NCBI GenBank assembly: GCA_031290635.1
Contig: JAITNE010000068.1
Coordinates: 1-17,649 of the forward strand
Length of the DNA stretch: 17,649 bases
Direction of reading: 5' to 3'
From: Tannerella sp.
GTDB lineage: Bacteria > Bacteroidota > Bacteroidia > Bacteroidales > Tannerellaceae
Shown here in pieces: positions 1 to 6,107 of the stretch. A program made the position numbers and the translations under genes. The first letter of the stretch is position 1. Every line of letters starts with the position of its first letter. The notes beneath the pieces are model-generated. The model had not been told where the DNA came from and searched no databases. It worked only from the letters and a program-made list of their open reading frames with translations.

Positions 1-1
1 G

Positions 2-583
2 GATGAAATTCCTAAGAATGGCATTTACATACTCTTTGAAAAAGGCGAATTGTTTGGTGACTTAGATAGAATTGTTCGAGTAGGCACTCACACAGGAGAT
101 AATCGACTACGTTCTCGACTGAACCAACAATTTGTTCAGGAAAACAAAAACAGAAGTATTTTTAGGAAAAATATTGGTCGTTGCCTTTTGAATAAAGACA
201 ATTGTCCATATTTGTCTAAATGGGAACTTGATACAACGTCAAGAGCGGATAAAGAGAAATATCTAAAACTACTTGATTTAGACTTCGAGAAAAAAATTGA
301 AAAGAAGATAAGTGAATATATACAAACAAATTTTTCATTCTGTGTTTTTAGTGTTGACACAAAAGAAGAAAGGCTTTTTTGGGAGAGTAAAATCATTTCA
401 ACTATTGCACAATCAAATGAATTGAAACCATCTCAAAATTGGTTAGGCAAAGATTCACCAGAGCACAAAATAAGAGAACGCGGACTTTGGCAAGTACGAG
501 AGTTAGATAATGAGACTTTGAACCAAAAAGAATTTGATGAATTAAAGCAATTAATATTGAACAATCTGAAAGAAATTATGTAA
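2..583 (+). CDS. GIY-YIG nuclease family protein, 5' end cut by the window edge
   Basis: The open frame enters from the left edge, so the true start lies outside the window; 193 residues are visible. Near the visible N-terminus the frame reads NGIYILFEKGE, then RIVRVGTHTGDNRLRSRL. This fits the GIY strand, a YIG-like strand (VRVGT) and the arginine helix of the GIY-YIG nuclease fold. Later, NWLGKDSPEHKIRERGLWQV resembles the conserved C-terminal part I recall for a Bacteroidetes/Firmicutes subgroup of this family. Family knowledge: GIY-YIG domains cut DNA using a Tyr/Arg/Glu metal-dependent site and occur in repair, restriction and mobile elements. Which of these applies here is not shown. 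The gene is clearly more AT-rich than the metabolic genes further right, and an attC-like inverted repeat follows 20 bp after the stop. A TTG at 50 could be taken for a start but would remove the GIY motif, so I reject it. Confidence 0.75.
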   Translation, partial: DEIPKNGIYILFEKGELFGDLDRIVRVGTHTGDNRLRSRLNQQFVQENKNRSIFRKNIGRCLLNKDNCPYLSKWELDTTSRADKEKYLKLLDLDFEKKIEKKISEYIQTNFSFCVFSVDTKEERLFWESKIISTIAQSNELKPSQNWLGKDSPEHKIRERGLWQVRELDNETLNQKEFDELKQLILNNLKEIM

Positions 584-603
584 AGCAGAAAGAAGAACAA
601 GAC

Positions 604-680
604 AACACGTCGTATTACCGACCCCGGCAGCAAGGTAAAGCCTAATATAGGTGTGTATTGTGTGCATACTACGACGTTAT
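604..680 (+). repeat. Long-range inverted repeat resembling an integron attC site
   Basis: An exact 8-bp inverted repeat, ACGTCGTA (607-614) and TACGACGT (670-677), encloses 55 nt. AAC lies just outside the left arm (604-606), and GTT (676-678) closes the right arm, giving the AAC/GTT polarity of attC R boxes. The interior holds two smaller hairpins, TACC/GGTA (616-619 with 634-637) and CCTA/TAGG (641-644 with 648-651). Total length is near 77 bp and the site lies just after a gene stop, both as in cassette arrays. The outer boxes match the RYYYAAC and GTTRRRY consensus only partly, so this may be an unrelated palindrome. Confidence 0.35.
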
Positions 681-705
681 GAAAGATAGATTGTGCAGCG
701 CTTGA

Positions 706-825
706 TTATAGAAAAGGCTCGTGGTGAACATAGTGCGTTCGACATGGTACTTCCTGAGATATCAATACCCTCGCATGTATATAACCACATCCAAATTCGA
801 CATTAGTTCCGTGATATAGTTTCAT
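706..825 (-). pseudogene. Truncated DUF3990-type protein (N-terminal stub)
   Basis: The ATG at 825-823 overlaps the stop of the upstream DUF3791 gene as ATGA. The product begins MKLYHGTNVEFG, which closely matches the N-terminus of DUF3990 proteins; their YHGT motif resembles that of ADP-ribosyltransferase-like folds. Family members run to about 150-170 residues, but here the frame stops after 39 codons, and the sequence after VEFG no longer looks like the family. The alternative frame reads GIDISGSTMSN just after the junction, which could be a frameshifted continuation, but that is speculative. The stub ends 26 bp from the attC-like repeat. I infer that recombination or decay removed the catalytic part. 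An open frame extending upstream to 897 only runs back through the DUF3791 gene and is not a better start. Confidence 0.55.
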
Positions 826-1061
826 GCAATTATTGTCCCGCCATTTTTTATGCAAATATCCTGAATTACCCTCAGAGTAATATTGGGATTTTCGCAATGT
901 TCAACATCATAAAACTCATCAAGAAACTCAATAGCGCCATGCTCATAGAGATAGTTAAACGATTGTTTCATCGAAATCCCATGCTTCAATGAAAACTCCG
1001 TTATCATAAAGGCGATGTAATCAACCACCTCCCTTGCTCTGTCTAAAGTTCTTGCATCCAT
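822..1061 (-). CDS. DUF3791 domain protein
   Basis: This 79-residue protein shows the DUF3791 pattern: an N-terminal helix (VVDYIAFMITEFSLKHG), then ISMKQSFNYLYEHGAIEFLDEFYDVEH, then a C-terminal helix. Family members are usually 65-80 residues, so it looks complete. DUF3791 genes are commonly found immediately upstream of, or overlapping, a DUF3990 gene. Here that partner survives only as a stub starting with a 4-nt ATGA overlap. The biochemical role is unknown; a small-partner or antitoxin-like role for DUF3990 is a guess from gene pairing. A minus-7 promoter box lies 24 bp upstream of the ATG. The gene is AT-rich, like the rest of the left end. Confidence 0.7.
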   Translation of the reverse strand: MDARTLDRAREVVDYIAFMITEFSLKHGISMKQSFNYLYEHGAIEFLDEFYDVEHCENPNITLRVIQDICIKNGGTIIA

Positions 1062-1084
1062 AAATTTTCTGTTATAATTCGGTG

Positions 1085-1092
1085 CAAAGATA
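1085..1092 (-). promoter_or_regulatory. Bacteroidetes minus-7 box upstream of DUF3791 gene
   Basis: Read on the minus strand this is TATCTTTG, matching the TAnnTTTG consensus of the Bacteroidetes primary sigma factor. No TTTG lies at the ideal 19-nt spacing upstream; the closest is 12 nt away, after a poly-A stretch. Confidence 0.5.
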
Positions 1093-1316
1093 CGTATTTT
1101 TTTTCAAACTAAACGCTTTTTGATTTGAAATTCTAAGGTATCTCTGTCCAATGCGTTTGTGCAGTAGCACGACAATAAGTTTGAGATTTGTTCAATAACC
1201 CCCCAAGACTAATTTTGCTGTTTGTATGCTATATCGTGCCGATATACCAATACGGTTCAAGAATTTGCGATATGAGATTGCCGTCGCAATTCATGTTACT
1301 TACCGCCCCGACATCG

Positions 1317-1332
1317 TGGACGCATGCGTCCA
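1317..1332. repeat. 16-bp perfect palindrome
   Basis: TGGACGCATGCGTCCA equals its own reverse complement. It could be an operator for a dimeric regulator or part of a larger mobile or structured element; nothing nearby decides this. Confidence 0.6.
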
Positions 1333-1386
1333 TACATCATGGGCGCGTGTTGACATAAATTAAGGGGGGATTTTTGCGTAAATTAA

Positions 1387-1423
1387 GGGCGCGTATCCAA
1401 CTGTGTTGTTAGGATACGCGCCC
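1387..1423 (-). terminator. Probable terminator hairpin after the DUF4469 gene
   Basis: GGGCGCGTATCC (1387-1398) and GGATACGCGCCC (1412-1423) form a perfect 12-bp stem with a 13-nt loop, 50 bp past the stop of the gene at 1474-2214. On the transcript the stem is followed by UUAAUUUA, which is U-rich but not a clean U tract, so efficiency is uncertain. Confidence 0.55.
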
Positions 1424-1473
1424 TGAAAGCGTGTGAGCAGGTAATTGGATGTGCTATACCGGTGAGATGGGAT

Positions 1474-2214
1474 CTAATCTACTACCAGGATGTAGGGTAA
1501 GGTGATGGTGCGGGGGGTGTTCAACAGCTTACCGCCACCGCTGAACTGTGTTACTATGCTCAGGATGTAGTTGCCGGTGATGATTCCGGGTGGTATCACA
1601 AAGGATATCTTCGACGGGTCGTTTGTGCCCATGGCGTTCGGCATTACCTGGGTGGTCTTCTGTGTGTCCTTCTCGATTATCCACAGTCCTACTCCTGATG
1701 CGTCGCCTGCTACCTTGATGCGTGATCCTTTGAGGTTAGCGATGCCGCCGGGGGTGATGACGTCGTTGACACTACCTGTGGTGATGTCGGTTATCGATGC
1801 TATCACACTTGTGTCGGGCGCCATTCCGAGTACTCTGACGGGTGCGCTCTTGAGGGTTTCACGCAGTTCTTTAACTGCTGTAACGCGTGCAACCAACTTG
1901 TTGATTTTGGGGTCCCACTGGGGTGCGTCTCCAATGAAAACTCCTTCTACGTTGATGGCAAAGTGCGCCATTCCGTAGGTTACAAGTTCACCGCGCACTA
2001 CGCCTTTGATGGCTTCGTGCTTGAGGGCTTCGCAACAGGCTTTCATGCTGGCGGCATTGCCGTTGAAGCCGTTTTCGATTGCTCGCTCGATGAGCTTGTC
2101 TTCAGTAATTGAAGCAATGTTTACTACTCGACCGTAACGGTCATCTGTTCTCTCTGTAAGTGGGTTATCATACAATTCTATGATGACCGAATCAATGTCT
2201 TTTAAATTTGCCAT
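1474..2214 (-). CDS. HU-like DNA-binding / DUF4469 (Bvu_2165-type) protein
   Basis: This 246-residue protein has two regions. Residues 1 to about 125 resemble the Bacteroidetes HU-like DNA-binding domain of Bvu_2165-type proteins (ITEDKLIERAIENG, then VVRGELVTYGMAHFAINVEGVF). Residues about 130-246 are strand-rich with glycine/proline turns (VLGMAPDTSV, VTPGG-type segments, IPPGIITGNYIL, a LPYILVV ending), as in the Ig-like DUF4469 domain. Length and order fit these proteins, which are abundant in gut Bacteroidetes. Structural similarity to HU suggests DNA binding, but no specific target is known to me. The gene stands alone between a promoter-like box and a strong hairpin. There is no signal peptide, so the product is cytoplasmic. 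Confidence 0.75.
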   Translation of the reverse strand: MANLKDIDSVIIELYDNPLTERTDDRYGRVVNIASITEDKLIERAIENGFNGNAASMKACCEALKHEAIKGVVRGELVTYGMAHFAINVEGVFIGDAPQWDPKINKLVARVTAVKELRETLKSAPVRVLGMAPDTSVIASITDITTGSVNDVITPGGIANLKGSRIKVAGDASGVGLWIIEKDTQKTTQVMPNAMGTNDPSKISFVIPPGIITGNYILSIVTQFSGGGKLLNTPRTITLPYILVVD

Positions 2215-2237
2215 TTGATTATTGTTTAATTAGTGTA

Positions 2238-2245
2238 TAAAGGTA
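2238..2245 (-). promoter_or_regulatory. Weak minus-7 box upstream of DUF4469 gene
   Basis: The minus strand reads TACCTTTA, one mismatch from TAnnTTTG, 24 bp upstream of the ATG. The sequence upstream is AT-rich, with no clear minus-33 element. Confidence 0.35.
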
Positions 2246-2330
2246 TATGTTATTTTTAATATACGCAGGGTATTTTTATGTCTGATTCGAGGGGGCTTGA
2301 ATATGTTGTTAGAGGCTGCTATTGTGTTAT

Positions 2331-3221
2331 TCAGACGTAGCTGTTGTCGTCCCAACCGAGTTTGATGAGTTCAATTTTTGTGGGGTCGGAGGTGCCGAGG
2401 TGGTAGCGTGTATCGGCTGCTGCGATGTGCTTGGCGGGTGGGTTCAGGGGTTTGTCTTCCTTGAAGTATTCGCGTCGTTTGGCTTCGATGATGCGCAGTC
2501 CGACGGAATCTACGGCTACGGGGTCGAATCCGAGCAGCAGGCCGTTGTAGCGCCATGAGTGTTCGGCGGAGAACTGACTCTGTGCAATGTGGTGAAACTG
2601 TGGGGTGTACATCACAAGTACGTGCAGACGGGTCTTGCCTTTGACCATCGGCAAGTCCTGCAAACTGCCGAGTATGACGCACGAGTCTTCGTGATAGTCA
2701 GAGGGCTTCTCGGCAAACATGATGTAGTTCTTCAGCAGTGATCCTACTCCCGACCAGGCGTGTGTGCGCATCGGTCGTGTGTTAATCAGCGCTGTGGCGT
2801 TCTGGAAGACGGGGTTCTTCTTTACTCCGCGGTCGTCAACGCTGACTTTGTCTTCCTGCACTCCTGCGCTCAGTACGCGTGCTTTGAGGGCGTCGTTGAC
2901 TTCGGAAGGCGTCGGGAGGCCGTTCCACTGGTTGGTTTTGATTCCTACAGTGTCGGTCGGCCGGATGATCGTCGCCCATGCTTGCTGTGGCGTCTTTTCG
3001 CCGGTCAGCTTGCATAGCGCTTCGTCGAGCATTTGTGCGGTGAGTGCGGCGTTCGGTGCGTCGCCATCGGCGTACAACTCCTTGTTGCGGATGAGTACTA
3101 CGCGGCTTGTCGATTCGCTGATCGAAGCCCATGCCGCTACGGGTTTGTTGAGGAGCAGTGCGCCTCCGGCAGCCATCATAGCTGTGCGTTTCAATAATTC
3201 TCTTCTGGTAATTGTTTCCAT
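2331..3221 (-). CDS. DUF362 domain protein, Tat-exported
   Basis: The 296-residue protein begins METITRRELLKR, followed by a hydrophobic, alanine-rich segment to about residue 32. That is a twin-arginine signal (TRRELLK) with a likely cut after AAWA, so it should be exported folded to the periplasm. The body resembles DUF362: RPTDTVGIKTNQW (about 87-99), then SLLKNYIMFAE, and HSWRYNGLLLGFDPVAVDSVG near the C-terminus. Some DUF362 proteins carry ferredoxin domains, but no Cys-rich cluster is present here. A Tat signal usually means a cofactor or a folded partner, and none is evident. The start is fixed by the twin-arginine motif and lies 31 nt inside the end of the upstream DUF6599 gene, implying coupled translation. 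Substrate and reaction are unknown. Confidence 0.75.
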   Translation of the reverse strand: METITRRELLKRTAMMAAGGALLLNKPVAAWASISESTSRVVLIRNKELYADGDAPNAALTAQMLDEALCKLTGEKTPQQAWATIIRPTDTVGIKTNQWNGLPTPSEVNDALKARVLSAGVQEDKVSVDDRGVKKNPVFQNATALINTRPMRTHAWSGVGSLLKNYIMFAEKPSDYHEDSCVILGSLQDLPMVKGKTRLHVLVMYTPQFHHIAQSQFSAEHSWRYNGLLLGFDPVAVDSVGLRIIEAKRREYFKEDKPLNPPAKHIAAADTRYHLGTSDPTKIELIKLGWDDNSYV

Positions 3222-4114
3222 TGTTTATTATGAATTAGTTTATATAAATTGTCCGCTTGTGCGGATGTTGATGCGTTGAAGATGGCGTACAGTCGGAGGC
3301 CTTCGGTCCATGTTGTGAACCATGTCCGGTCTTCGAGTTGCAGCTGCGGTCGTGGCTTGGAGGTGGCTTCGGGTGCAAACTTGTCTTTGAGCTGCGTCCA
3401 TGCCTGCATGGCTGCTTCCTTTTTGGGATATTCTACGATGAGGAGGTAGCTGCGGTCGTCGGGGCTGCCGTATTTGGCGAGCAGTGCGTGTGTTTTGTCG
3501 GTGATATTCACTATGTTATAATCGGCGATGAAGTGATATGCGTTCAGCCATACGTAGTGATGAAAGTAGAGGTAGCCTGCTGGTGCGAGGCCGTCCGGCG
3601 GCAGCGCTCGGATGATTGCAGGCTTGTCGCCGGGGAGGATGACGGTTGCTTTGTCTAATAGCGATGCGAGGTGGCTGATGGTTTTACTGCTATCGGTCGT
3701 CGGCTTCTGCGCAGTGATGATAATGTAGTACTTGCCTTTCCAGAAAAGGATATAGTCGCTGTGGCTCTGTGATCCTTGCCCGTAGTCGTGCTCTTCCTTG
3801 TCGCGGCTTTGGGTGTATATTCCGAAAGCGTTTGCAGACGAGGTCATTTCGTATATCTCGACGGTTATCTGGGGCAATCCTTCTGCATTGTACTTGCAGC
3901 CGGTCATCCCCTTCAATCCGTAGGACAGGTACAGCTCGGCTCCACCGTTGATGTAATCGTAAAGTTCCTCGCCTTCGTAGTCCAACCACTCCGTAACCTT
4001 GTAGGAGTCAACCGCTTCAGGCAGATACTGCTTCACGTCTATCTTTTGAGCAAATGTCAACGTGGAAAGGAAACAGCAACTCGCTGTAAAAATGTAATTC
4101 AATTCGCGTTCCAT
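3191..4114 (-). CDS. DUF6599 family secreted protein
   Basis: The 307-residue protein starts with a hydrophobic segment ending TFAQK (about residues 7-23), a plausible Sec signal peptide cut near Ala22. The core carries LYDYINGGAE (51-60), VEIYEM (85-90) and AFGIY (96-100), which I associate with DUF6599; these residues recur in proteins encoded next to DUF362 genes in several phyla. A second half (YLYFHHYVWLNAYHF onwards) has the repeated strand pattern expected of the fold. The gene leads a two-gene unit and overlaps the DUF362 gene by 31 nt, so the two products probably act together in the cell envelope. Function is unknown. A minus-7 box lies 28 bp upstream. Confidence 0.65.
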   Translation of the reverse strand: MERELNYIFTASCCFLSTLTFAQKIDVKQYLPEAVDSYKVTEWLDYEGEELYDYINGGAELYLSYGLKGMTGCKYNAEGLPQITVEIYEMTSSANAFGIYTQSRDKEEHDYGQGSQSHSDYILFWKGKYYIIITAQKPTTDSSKTISHLASLLDKATVILPGDKPAIIRALPPDGLAPAGYLYFHHYVWLNAYHFIADYNIVNITDKTHALLAKYGSPDDRSYLLIVEYPKKEAAMQAWTQLKDKFAPEATSKPRPQLQLEDRTWFTTWTEGLRLYAIFNASTSAQADNLYKLIHNKQWKQLPEENY

Positions 4115-4141
4115 ACTTATAATTATGTATTACTTACGCTG

Positions 4142-4149
4142 CAAAGATA
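4142..4149 (-). promoter_or_regulatory. Minus-7 box for the DUF6599-DUF362 operon
   Basis: The minus strand reads TATCTTTG, a full match to TAnnTTTG, 28 bp before the ATG of the DUF6599 gene. The nearest upstream TTG is 23 nt away, so the minus-33 element is weak. Confidence 0.5.
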
Positions 4150-4201
4150 AGTATAATATTTGACATTAACATCAACTTGTGATAAAATAATTTTTATCAG
4201 G

Positions 4202-4395
4202 CTTGATTTTTGTCTGCGAGATGGCTGCTGACTGGATATGCAAATTGCTTGATTATCGTTGCAAGGATGGCTTCAGAGGTGGTTTTTATTGTACTTGATT
4301 TTTATCTGCGAGATGGTTTATGAGGTGGTTTTTATCTTGCTTTATTTTATCTGCATGAATAGCTTCCCGGATGATATGCAAATTGCTTGATTATC
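4202..4395. repeat. Interspersed degenerate direct repeats in a 330-bp gene-free region
   Basis: Three modules each occur twice. A 23-nt unit beginning CTTGATTTTT is at 4202-4224 and 4294-4316 with one mismatch. A 23-nt unit containing GATATGCAAATTGCTTG is exact at 4235-4257 and 4373-4395. GAGGTGGTTTTTAT is at 4276-4289 and 4322-4335. The modules are spaced differently in the two sets, so this is a diverged or shuffled duplication rather than a clean tandem repeat. No coding frame uses it. It lies between the 3' end of hisB and the promoter of the DUF6599 operon. Confidence 0.6.
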
Positions 4396-4444
4396 ATCTG
4401 CGTATATGCCTTCGATATTGCATATTGATTTGATATTGTGATTG

Positions 4445-5560
4445 TTATAGTACGCCTTTTGTGCTGGGCAGATCGTACTGATAAACGTCTCGACGGACGG
4501 CTGTCCTGATGGCTTTGGCGAAGGCTTTGAAGATGCCTTCGGCTTTGTGGTGCTCGTTTTCACCGTCGGCTTTGATGTTGAGGTTCATCTTCGCTGCATC
4601 AGTCAATGACTTGAAGAAGTGCAGGAACATCTCGGTGGGCATGTCGCCAATTTTTTCGCGTTTGAAGGATGCATCCCAAACAAGCCAGGATCGACCGCCG
4701 AAGTCGAGGGCTACAGTAGCCAGACAGTCGTCCATCGGCAGACAGTAGCCGTAGCGCTCGATGCCGCGCTTGCTTCCGAGCGCTGTGTGGATGGCCTCGC
4801 CGAGCGCTATGGCGGTATCTTCGATTGTGTGATGTTCATCAACGGCAAGGTCGCCTTGAACGTGGATTGTGAGGTCGCATCTGCTGTGCTTGCCGATTTG
4901 TTCGAGCATGTGGTCGAAGAAGCCGATACCGGTGGAGATGTCGCACAGGCCGTTGCCATCGAGGTTCAGTCGGACGAAGACGTCGGTTTCTTTGGTTTTT
5001 CGCCTGACCTCCCCTACCCTCTCTCCGGCGAAGATGAAGTCCTTGATCTTATCCCACGAATCAAATGCGTAGAAGCCTGCTTTTGCTTGAAATGCAGGGC
5101 TGAGGACGCCGTCGGAGGTGAGCTGAATGCCTTTGCATCCGAGGTTTGCGGCTAACTGCATGTCGGTCTCGCGGTCGCCGATGACAAAGGAGTTGGGGAG
5201 GTCGTAGTCGCCGCTCAGGTACTGCGTCAACATTCCTGTTTGGGGCTTGCGATTGGGGGAGTTGTCAGACGGTAAAGAGGGGTCTATCAATATGTTGTCA
5301 AAGGCGACGCCCTCGCCGGCAAAGATGGCTAACATCTTGTGCTGCACAGTCCTGAAATGGTCTTCGGGATAGGCGGACGTGCCAAGTCCATCCTGATTTG
5401 AAACGATAACAAGCTCGAAGTCAAGGTGCGTGCGGATAAAGTGCAGGCTGCGAATGACTCCGGCCGGGAAATCAAGCTGCTCAAGGGCGTCAACTTGAAA
5501 TGTGTGCGGCGGCTCAATAATCAAGGTGCCGTCACGGTCAATGAATAATGCTCTCTTCAT
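4445..5560 (-). CDS. hisB: Bifunctional histidinol-phosphatase / imidazoleglycerol-phosphate dehydratase
   Basis: This 371-residue fusion catalyses steps 7 and 9 of histidine synthesis. The N-terminal HAD phosphatase (1 to about 170) has the nucleophile motif FIDRDGTL (Asp8, Asp10), VSNQDG (53-58) and GDRETD (128-133). The C-terminal dehydratase (about 180-371) has the metal-binding repeats DEHHTIED (241-248) and EHHKAEG (336-342) and ends STKGVL. The zinc-binding Cys/His cluster of E. coli HisB-N is absent: the corresponding stretch reads [14 protein letters not shown] (about 93-106). From memory, Bacteroides HisB also lacks these residues, so this is a lineage trait rather than damage. The gene is third in a unit after hisC and the DUF3127 gene, with a 161-nt gap before it. 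hisG and hisD are not in the window. Confidence 0.95.
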   Translation of the reverse strand: MKRALFIDRDGTLIIEPPHTFQVDALEQLDFPAGVIRSLHFIRTHLDFELVIVSNQDGLGTSAYPEDHFRTVQHKMLAIFAGEGVAFDNILIDPSLPSDNSPNRKPQTGMLTQYLSGDYDLPNSFVIGDRETDMQLAANLGCKGIQLTSDGVLSPAFQAKAGFYAFDSWDKIKDFIFAGERVGEVRRKTKETDVFVRLNLDGNGLCDISTGIGFFDHMLEQIGKHSRCDLTIHVQGDLAVDEHHTIEDTAIALGEAIHTALGSKRGIERYGYCLPMDDCLATVALDFGGRSWLVWDASFKREKIGDMPTEMFLHFFKSLTDAAKMNLNIKADGENEHHKAEGIFKAFAKAIRTAVRRDVYQYDLPSTKGVL

Positions 5561-5721
5561 AAGATGTAATTAATTTAGTTCGGATGTGGCAGGGCAAGGC
5601 GGCAAAGGCTGCAAAGGCTTTAAAAGCTGAACTGTAGCCAATGCAAATGCCGTCTCCGAGATGTTGTGACCAACATCGAAAGACGAGGATAGCCATGCTG
5701 TTACGACATGATTTCGTAGCG

Positions 5722-6105
5722 TTAAAAGGGCAGGTCTGAAGCGACGTCGGCCTGCGGAACGTCTGCTGCCGATGCTGCTGCACCGTTGAAGGCGTCTATA
5801 CCGCCATCTATCGGTGATGAGCCATGAGCGGGGTCTGCGGCAGATTCTATCTTCCACGGACGGATGTCGTTGTACCAACGTCCCTGGTACTCGCGACTCT
5901 CGATGTCAAACGTGAGCTTGAGGTATTGTCCCTGCTGAATGTTGTTCATCTCAATCTTCTCTCCCCACAAGGAGAAAACCATACGCTTGGGGTACTGTAC
6001 ATTAGGGTCATGCTCAATGACGTACTCCTGTTTCTTCCAGAGGCCATTACGACCTTCTCCGGTCTGCAGCGGTAATACTGCAATAATCTTACCTGTAACT
6101 TCCAT
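5722..6105 (-). CDS. DUF3127 protein with SSB-like C-terminal tip
   Basis: The 127-residue protein has a compact N-terminal domain (1 to about 88: MEVTGKIIAVLPLQTG, WKKQEYVIEHD, FSLWGEKI, LKLTFDIESREYQGRWYND). I recognise this as DUF3127, predicted to have an OB-like fold similar to single-stranded-DNA-binding proteins. A flexible Gly/Ala/Ser/Asp-rich linker (about 89-120) follows, and the protein ends SDLPF. SSB ends in an acidic tip with I-P-F or L-P-F that docks repair and replication enzymes, so the architecture is SSB-like. It is cytoplasmic. It starts 2 nt after the hisC stop, so the two genes are co-transcribed and probably translationally coupled, although a link to histidine synthesis is not obvious. 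The function has not been shown, as far as I know. Confidence 0.75.
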   Translation of the reverse strand: MEVTGKIIAVLPLQTGEGRNGLWKKQEYVIEHDPNVQYPKRMVFSLWGEKIEMNNIQQGQYLKLTFDIESREYQGRWYNDIRPWKIESAADPAHGSSPIDGGIDAFNGAAASAADVPQADVASDLPF

Positions 6106-6107
6106 AG

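Larger units (their letters stand above)
1093..1473. other. Gene-free stretch rich in palindromes
   Basis: No convincing coding frame is present on either strand. The stretch holds a 7-bp hairpin TATATCG/CGATATA with a 3-nt loop (1230-1246), a 6-bp inverted repeat TTGCGA/TCGCAA (1265-1289), a 16-bp perfect palindrome (1317-1332), and a strong 12-bp hairpin (1387-1423). TAAATTAAGGG occurs twice (1356-1366 and 1379-1389) and GGGCGCGT twice (1341-1348 and 1387-1394). It separates the AT-rich accessory end from the ordinary chromosomal genes to the right. Confidence 0.6.

Noticed and set aside
706..897. Longer 63-codon frame over the DUF3990 stub
   Set aside because: The first 24 codons run antiparallel-frame through the DUF3791 gene; the YHGT-containing start at 825 with the ATGA overlap is the real one.
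2280..2336. GTCTGA/TCAGAC inverted repeat as a terminator for the DUF362 gene
   Set aside because: The stem is only 6 bp with a loop of about 45 nt, too weak to support.
4342..4563. 73-codon frame rich in Lys/Ser/Pro on the minus strand
   Set aside because: It is a frame-shifted shadow of the hisB C-terminus continuing into the non-coding repeats.
5561..5721. Separate promoter for hisB in the 161-nt gap after the DUF3127 gene
   Set aside because: GCCTTTGC occurs twice on the minus strand, but TA is not at the right distance, so no TAnnTTTG box is formed.
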